A DNA stretch of 64,000 nucleotides from Arctopsyche grandis. Its lineage: Eukaryota > Arthropoda > Insecta > Trichoptera > Hydropsychidae. Shown piece by piece: positions 58,045 to 64,000 of the stretch (position 1 is the first letter of the stretch; the number at the start of each line of letters is the position of its first letter). Position numbers and translations under genes: made by a program. The notes beneath the pieces were generated by a model, which had not been told where the DNA came from, searched no databases, and saw nothing but the letters and a program-made list of their open reading frames with translations. The stretch covers positions 30,373,205 through 30,437,204 of the forward strand of contig NC_135361.1 in the NCBI RefSeq assembly GCF_051622035.1, in the 5' to 3' direction.

Positions 58045-60140
58045 ATGAAGAAATACAACACATTCCTCGTTAAATACTTTGTTGTAAACGTGGTACTTTT
58101 GTGCGCGAGTGTGCTAATCTATCATTACTACGCCGAATCTATAATTCCGACACCATCTCTGTATCCATACTACGATTATATCATAGGTAAAGTACAAATC
58201 AGAATCATACATATCCCGGTGGGTTTTTAACGAGTGTTTTAACAGTTGGTGGAGGAACTGCTGGGTGTGTGGTTGGCGCTTTGTTGTCTGAAGCAAGCAA
58301 CGTAAACGTCCTGTTGATAGAAGCAGGCGATGAATTTAATATTCTATCAAAGATACCGCTCACTCCAACGCTTATACAGCGAGGATCTAATGACTGGTCG
58401 TTCACGTCTACACCGCAAAAGTTCTCCTCGTTCGGTCTCAAAAACAAGGTTCTTGAATTATGATTAAACACTCTGCAGTATTGAATTTTTTTTGTATAAT
58501 TAATCGTTTCAATATAGCGTCAATTCATTCCGAGAGGCAAAGGCTTGGGCGGATCTGGTCAACTTAATTATCTCTTGCACGATGTTGGTATTCCCAGTGA
58601 TTATGATAATTGGATCAAACTAGGTGCGAGGGGATGGTACTATTCTGATTTAAAGCCATACTTTGAGAAAATATTCATGTTGGAAAAACATTCTAGCGAT
58701 GTCGGAACTAAAGTCATAAAGAAAAATGCACGGGTACATTAAACCAACTACATCATCAATCACAATTTAATTCTATTTGATTAATATCACATTTAGTACT
58801 ATGATCACAATTTAATTCTATTTGATTAATATTTTTTTTTTTTGATTTTTAAATGCTTTTTATTATTACTAAATTATGTATGTTCACAATACAGCTTATA
58901 TCTATTTTAATAGCTACTGATCTACTGATCATTTTCTATTTTACAATTTTAAATTAATTTTGTTAGTAATCATAGTATTATATTATTATAATGTTAATAT
59001 GTACAGCGTAATAGCAAAAAGAGCTCAAAAGCCTATTTACAATTATTTGATTAATATCACATTTAGAAACGACCTGTAATTCGTATAAAAAATATAGACG
59101 ATACTTTGGTTGACCTGACAAAAGTATTCATAGAAGCAACCAAGCAGCTGACTTCCGTGAAAATGAAAGTTTCATCATTTTTAAACACAATATACAATGG
59201 CGTACGAGAATCAAGCTATGGAAAATATCTAGTCCCGTCATTACAACGGAAAAACTTACATATATTAACTAACACATTAGTTTCTAAGGTATATAGCAAT
59301 ATAGCAAATCATCCAGTGATGATTAAATACAGTTTAATAAAGTGAATATTCATTAACACAGGTCCATTTCAAAAACAAAAAAGCTCAAGCAATTGAAATC
59401 GTCCTCTCTGATAACGCAACTCATAGAATCATAACCAGGAATGAAATAATCATATCTTGTGGATCTATAAAAACGCCACAACTGCTCATGCTGTCCGGTA
59501 TCGGTCCAGAGCATCATTTAAAAGAACACAATATAGAAGTCGTAGTAAATTCAGAGTCAGTCGGTAGAAATCTTCACGATCATTTGAACTTTCCATTGTA
59601 TGTAAGCATTGACAAACCATTAAGTGTAACTTTAAGCAAAATGCTAGCCATCAAAACACTGACTGATTACTTATGGTCGGGAAAAGGTATTCATTCCAAT
59701 TACAAATATTGAATGTATTAATCAACTCTGAATTGTTTCTAATGAATAATATTTCATTATAACAGGTTACATATCATCTTCAGCTATCGCTGCTATCGGA
59801 AGAGGTCCGAACAGCACATCTCTGACATTATTTGCTTTGGGTTCAGCTGACGAGACTATCTTGAGAGAAATTGCCAATACGGATTCCGAAGTCAGATTTT
59901 TTTCGCCGTTTAATTTCAACCTCAGTTTTTATCTCTAATCTGTGCAAACATTTCAGACTTTCCGAGCATTTTTTCCACTGCATCACAACAGCAGCCAAGA
60001 GGGTTTCGTATTCTTAGCCAATTGTTTACAACCGGAGAGCCGAGGCTCCATAACACTTCTCAACGCTGACCCACATAGCTCGCCGATAATTGACCCAAAT
60101 TATCTATCAATTAATACAGACATCGAGTGCACGATAAGAG
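58045..60140 (+). CDS. GMC-family FAD oxidoreductase (glucose dehydrogenase-like), 3' end outside window
   Basis: Seven exons that join in frame: 58045-58186, 58246-58448, 58518-58733, 59067-59288, 59362-59686, 59766-59890 and 59957-60140, about 472 residues. An N-terminal hydrophobic segment (FLVKYFVVNVVLLCASVLIY) is a signal anchor or signal peptide. The FAD-binding fold YDYIIVGGGTAGCVVGALLS is split by intron 1. GKGLGGSGQLNYLLHD (GMC signature 1 region), SCGSIKTPQLLMLSGIGP (signature 2) and VGRNLHDH follow, then the start of the C-terminal domain (GSITLLNADPHSSPIIDPNY). The family oxidises alcohols or sugars using FAD; the substrate is not deducible. The catalytic His region of the C-terminal domain is missing, expected beyond a LINE-filled intron after 60140. 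The exon 6 donor is a weaker GTCAGA. Intron 3 holds a jockey copy. Confidence 0.9.
58759..58832 (+). repeat. 45-bp tandem duplication in GMC intron 3
   Basis: ATCACAATTTAATTCTATTT occurs at 58759 and again at 58804, each continuing TGATTAATAT. The first copy is followed by CACATTTAG, a second potential 3' splice site identical to the real one at 59058-59066. Confidence 0.85.
58833..59044 (-). mobile_element. short jockey 3' copy in GMC intron 3
   Basis: A 212-bp reverse-oriented copy from AATTGTAAATAGG to the CATTTAAAAATCAAAAA tail. It is flanked by a perfect 13-bp duplication, ATTTGATTAATAT, at 58820-58832 and 59045-59057. It lies just before the exon 4 acceptor and does not alter the coding sequence. 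Confidence 0.93.
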
Positions 60141-61194
60141 GTAATTTTTGCATGTACTGTTCAAAGAATATACACTAACTAATTCCATATTTTATTTTGC
60201 TTATACTTATTTCAATTCAATTGCTATCATCAATAATTGTTGTTTGATAATTGATTCTATATCTTCATTTATAATTACATATACTTGTACATGCAATTAC
60301 ATTTTTTACTGTAATTTCTTCCATACTTTTTGCTCTATTTATAACTATAGTTTCACTTGTATTATTGATTATTGTCTTAATATTAATATTATTGTTAAAG
60401 AATATAAACTGGTTAATTCCATTTTTCACTTTGTTAATATATGTTCAGATTCATTTACTACCATCAATGATTATTATTTGAACAATAGTTCTATGTCTTT
60501 GTTTATAATTATTGATGCATGCTCATTTGTATACATATGTCTATGCTTACCTACGCATGTAGGCTTATACGTCTATCTTTATGCACTCTATCAATTCTAC
60601 CCATATATTATGGTTTTTGTTTTCTTTATTAATTATTGGTTCTTTCTTATATTTCTGAACGCACTTTATTTTCAATTCTATCATCAATTGTCATCTAAAT
60701 CATTGTTTATTATTATATTATGAACAAATACTTGCCAAAAAACTATATAATTCGCTTTATTAATTTTATTTTAACTCAATTGGTATCACGAGTGATGGTT
60801 TGCTCGGTAATTCCGTATCGCTTCTATGGATGCAAGTATGTATGTGTATATTTATATTCATATACACATAACTGCTGATATTTATGCTTCTAGATATCTA
60901 CACGTCTATCACTACGTACTCATCAATTGCCAATTCTATTTACGTTTTACAATTTATCTTATTTTTATTACATTGCTATATTTTATTCTGTGTACTTTCC
61001 ATGTTCCTTATTTCCATGTGCTTTATTTTCCTACTCTATTAATACGTTTCATTTTTATGTTTGCATACATATTGACATGTGTATTTTCGTGTATAATTGT
61101 ATGTACATATGTGTGTATGTGTTTATATGCATTTGTATATGCACATATATATATGTGTGTGAGTACCTTTTTATTATTTTTCTGAGACCGCTTA
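60141..61194 (+). other. GMC intron 7 start and probable LINE 5' UTR
   Basis: Begins with the GTAATT donor. Most of it is T-rich and open in one frame (60148-60723) only because of an imperfect tandem duplication, so I do not call it a gene. TGTATGTGTATA repeats lie at 60835-60870 and 61085-61165. The LINE ORF starts at 61195. Confidence 0.5.
60164..60640 (+). repeat. imperfect tandem duplication, period about 235 bp
   Basis: AGAATATACACTAACTAATT at 60166 parallels AGAATATAAACTGGTTAATT at about 60400, and CTATCATCAATAATTGTTGT parallels CTACCATCAATGATTATTAT. The frame is preserved, giving parallel peptides TNSIFYFAYTYFNS and VNSIFHFVNICSDS. Confidence 0.7.
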
Positions 61195-64000
61195 ATGGAT
61201 TCTATTAATTTATATTATCAAAATGTACGTGGTCTCCGTACAAAAACTGATATTTTTTTACGAAATATAAACATGTCCAATTATGATATTATTTTGCTTA
61301 CTGAAACTTGGTTGATGGACACTATAAGTGATCAGGAACTCTTTGATGAAAGATATATAGTGTGGCGAAGAGATCGTAATTATGTTAGCTTAAACCAAAT
61401 ACGTGGTGGTGGTTGCCTTGTGGCAACTAAGCGTGAACTTGGAGTTGTTTCACGTCCAGAGTGGCACTCTTCTGCGGAGGATATCTGGATATCTCTCACT
61501 TTACGCAGCACCACTAATCATCGCAACCTTCTCAAATTTCATATATGTGTATTGTATTTATGTTCTGAGAACATAGGTAATTCTTTTAATACTCAACTTA
61601 CTAATTTTCTTGAAAACATGTCTACTATTTCAACTAACTACCCGGATGATAGATTTTTAATTGTTGGAGATTTCAATCTAAGTAACATCCAATGGTCCCA
61701 GGATATCTCCAGAGGAGGACTTATACCTATCAATTCGTTAAGAAGCACCGAAATGACTCTTATTGATGCATTACATTTTTGTAATTTTAAACAATATAAT
61801 GGAGTACTTAACTTATTCGGCCGTATTCTTGATCTAGTTTTATCAAATGAACATTTGGTAGTAGATGCCTGTTTAGATCCTCTCGTTCCTGAGGATCCTT
61901 ATCATAAATCTCTGTTAATTACTGCTGATCTAACTTTTTATCGATCACTTAAATCTAAACCTTATACTAGATTCCTTTTTGATCTTGGTAACTATAACGA
62001 GATTCAAAATGAATTAAACTCTGTTTCTTGGTCTTATTTACATACTGTTTCTCTTGATGATGCTGTAAATTCATTTTATAATCTTATATATAATTTAAGG
62101 GATAAATATATCCCACAGAAACATGTTCAAAGTAGAAAATTTCCCGCTTGGTATACTGCACCCCTAAAAAAAGTCCTGAAGGAAAAGTACAAATTTTTTA
62201 AGAAATTCAAAAATTATAACAACCTGGCTGACCATCATACCTTTGTACTATTACGCAATCGGGCAAAAACTTTAGAGAAAGAATGTTTCAAAAATTATAT
62301 GACTTTAGTAGAAAACGACATTTCCTTGAATCCCAAAGCATTCTGGTCCTACATTAAATCAAGGAACAAAAACAACGTCCTACCTCATATTCTGTATCAT
62401 GGTGACATTACTGCTGATACGGGGGTGGACATTTGTAATTTGTTTTCTTCCTTCTTTTACTCGACGTTCCTTAAACCGGTCTCTAATCAATCGACTTCCT
62501 CTTATCCCTTACCAACCAACGTCTGTTCTGTCACATCTTCCTCTGAAATTGGATCAATTGAAATTCGAAGTGAAAAAGTATTAAATATTTTGAAATCAAC
62601 TGATATTCATAAAACAGCAGGCCCAGATTTAATTTCTCCAATTTTTATCTCAAAATGTGCTGAAAGCCTAACTTTACCACTAACCATTATCTATAAAAGA
62701 TCTATTAGTGAGGGCCTTGTACCTTGTATCTGGAAATCAGCATTCATATCTCCTGTACATAAGAAAGGAAAAAAAAACGAAATTTCCAATTACAGGCCTA
62801 TATCAAAGCTATGTATATTTGCTAAGATATTAGAAAAATTAGTGTACGACCAACTTTTTCCAGCTATCTCGCAATCTCTTAGTATGCAACAACATGGTTT
62901 TCAGAAAGGACGCTCAGTTACAACAAATTTACTACTATTTAATGATTTCGTTACTAATGCCATGAACGATCGGTCTCAGGTTGATACTATATATACAGAT
63001 TATAGTAAGGCATTTGACAAGATTGATCACGATATTCTCCTTGAAAAACTCTTACAGATCGGTATTCATGGTGATCTCTATAGATGGTTCACCTCATACA
63101 TTACGCGTCGATCACAGGCTGTCTCATTAAATGGATTTATATCGAAATGGATGAATATTCCTTCTGGTGTTCCACAAGGCTCCCTCTTGGGACCTCTATT
63201 ATTCAATATTTTCATCTTCGATATTGAAAAATGTTTTCAGAATTCAAATGTACTATTATTTGCTGATGATATGAAGATTTTCAAGAGAATAGACAACCGA
63301 AATGATGCTTTGGCCCTACAAGATGATTTGTTCAGACTAGAGGCTTATTGCAGCATAAATAAGTTGGAAATTAATGTAGCAAAATGCTCCTGCATAACCT
63401 TCACCAGAAAACTATGTCCAGTTGACTTTCCTCATTCAATTAACGGACATAGACTCACAAGGGTATCGGAAATTAGGGATTTGGGAGTCTTTTTAAACTC
63501 TGATCTATCCTTTAGTAAACATATTGACAATGTTGTAGCTCGAGCGTCGAAGGCCCTCGGGTTCGTCATCCGGTCCTCCAAATGCTTTACTTCTATAAAA
63601 TCATACAAAATACTATATTGTGCATACGTAAGAAGTATTGTTGAGTTTGCATCCCAAGTTTGGAACCCAGATTACTCTGGTGCAAGAGACAGATTGGAGC
63701 GCATTCAGAAGAGATTCCTGAGGTACGTCAGTAGCCATTTTGGATTAACCTATACTTCCTATGAAGATGCTTGTAGGTGTCAGCATCTACTTCCTCTTGT
63801 CAAAAGAAGGGAGATAGCTGACATCTCAACAATTTTGAACATCCTTAACGGCTCGATTGACTGTCCTCAATTATTGAGCAGACTATCATTGCGTGTACCA
63901 AATAGAATGACTAGATGTAATGAGCTCCTTTACATACCTAATACTTTTTCTAATTATGGAAGAAGCTCATTCATCTGGCGTGCAAGCTCCACCGTCAACA
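61195..64000 (+). CDS. LINE ORF2 endonuclease/reverse transcriptase, runs off the window
   Basis: Open from the ATG at 61195 to the window end, at least 935 residues with no stop or frameshift found on reading through it. APE endonuclease: MDSINLYYQNVRGLRTKT, IILLTETWL, FLIVGDFNLSNIQWS at about residue 158, and ILDLVLSNEHL. RT motifs: TAGPDLISPIFISKCAE, NYRPISKLCIFAKILEK, QQHGFQKGRSVTTNLL, TIYTDYSKAFDKIDHDIL, SGVPQGSLLGPLLFNIFIFD and catalytic LLFADDMKIFKR at about residue 688. The C-terminal region runs RDLGVFLNSDLSFSKHID and RSIVEFASQVWNPDYSGARD. The YQNVRGLRTK style fits jockey/CR1-group insect LINEs; clade is unresolved. It is distinct in sequence from the jockey at 36544 and apparently sits in an intron of the GMC gene, same strand. 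Confidence 0.93.
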   Translation, partial: MDSINLYYQNVRGLRTKTDIFLRNINMSNYDIILLTETWLMDTISDQELFDERYIVWRRDRNYVSLNQIRGGGCLVATKRELGVVSRPEWHSSAEDIWISLTLRSTTNHRNLLKFHICVLYLCSENIGNSFNTQLTNFLENMSTISTNYPDDRFLIVGDFNLSNIQWSQDISRGGLIPINSLRSTEMTLIDALHFCNFKQYNGVLNLFGRILDLVLSNEHLVVDACLDPLVPEDPYHKSLLITADLTFYRSLKSKPYTRFLFDLGNYNEIQNELNSVSWSYLHTVSLDDAVNSFYNLIYNLRDKYIPQKHVQSRKFPAWYTAPLKKVLKEKYKFFKKFKNYNNLADHHTFVLLRNRAKTLEKECFKNYMTLVENDISLNPKAFWSYIKSRNKNNVLPHILYHGDITADTGVDICNLFSSFFYSTFLKPVSNQSTSSYPLPTNVCSVTSSSEIGSIEIRSEKVLNILKSTDIHKTAGPDLISPIFISKCAESLTLPLTIIYKRSISEGLVPCIWKSAFISPVHKKGKKNEISNYRPISKLCIFAKILEKLVYDQLFPAISQSLSMQQHGFQKGRSVTTNLLLFNDFVTNAMNDRSQVDTIYTDYSKAFDKIDHDILLEKLLQIGIHGDLYRWFTSYITRRSQAVSLNGFISKWMNIPSGVPQGSLLGPLLFNIFIFDIEKCFQNSNVLLFADDMKIFKRIDNRNDALALQDDLFRLEAYCSINKLEINVAKCSCITFTRKLCPVDFPHSINGHRLTRVSEIRDLGVFLNSDLSFSKHIDNVVARASKALGFVIRSSKCFTSIKSYKILYCAYVRSIVEFASQVWNPDYSGARDRLERIQKRFLRYVSSHFGLTYTSYEDACRCQHLLPLVKRREIADISTILNILNGSIDCPQLLSRLSLRVPNRMTRCNELLYIPNTFSNYGRSSFIWRASSTVN

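Noticed and set aside
60148..60723. 191-codon open frame after GMC exon 7
   Set aside because: T-rich, begins inside the intron next to the donor, and its length results from an imperfect tandem duplication; no domain recognised.
60826..61208. Overlapping Tyr/Ile/Cys-rich frames before the LINE
   Set aside because: Low-complexity TGTATG-type sequence in the presumed LINE 5' UTR; the supported ORF starts at 61195 in another frame.

Overview
The window looks like insect nuclear DNA: AT-rich, intron-bearing, full of TACATATGTA-type simple repeats, and dominated by transposable elements of insect type (jockey-, R1- and RTE-like LINEs, mariner and Tc1-like DNA transposons, hAT-type MITEs, tRNA-derived SINEs, solo LTRs). 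Short interstitial TTAGG runs, the canonical insect telomere motif, occur inside one repeat family. I cannot assign the order from the sequence alone.

Only two host genes are convincing, both on the + strand near the right end. The first is a complete three-exon gene for the ribosome-biogenesis protein RLP24/RSL24D1 (55245-56134). The second is the first seven exons of a GMC-family FAD oxidoreductase of the glucose-dehydrogenase type (58045-60140), whose C-terminal exon(s) must lie beyond the window. Everything to their left is repeat-derived or unrecognised intergenic DNA. A further host-like sequence, a kinesin-light-chain-like TPR pseudogene, sits at 9.6-12.1 kb.

Layout. 1-6 kb: a jockey 3' end with an R1-like element nested in it, a SINE and LINE/hAT scraps. 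8-18 kb: a strongly rearranged block with two long (TA)n tracts, a mariner transposase split into oppositely oriented halves, the TPR pseudogene interrupted by a non-autonomous DNA element, and an inverted repeat with arms of about 1.7 kb. 18-24 kb: mostly unrecognised sequence. 24.6-28.4 kb: a nearly complete RTE-like LINE (- strand) with a 15-bp target duplication and a one-base frameshift. 28.7-35 kb: SINEs, an 837-bp solo LTR and a long-TIR element. 35.5-40.9 kb: a jockey LINE with an intact second ORF beside a broken Tc1-like transposase, the pair flanked by a perfect 30-bp inverted repeat. 41-54.6 kb: SINEs, solo LTRs, TTAGG-bearing elements, MITEs and foldback DNA. 55-60 kb: the two host genes with three short jockey 3' copies among them, one in a GMC intron. 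61.2-64 kb: another LINE with an ORF open to the window end, apparently in the next GMC intron.

I see no operon-like or defence system. The most interesting signals are structural: the inversion through mariner and its linked palindrome, several dated nested insertions with exact target duplications, jockey derivatives with clustered truncation points, and a duplicated 3' splice site in the GMC gene.
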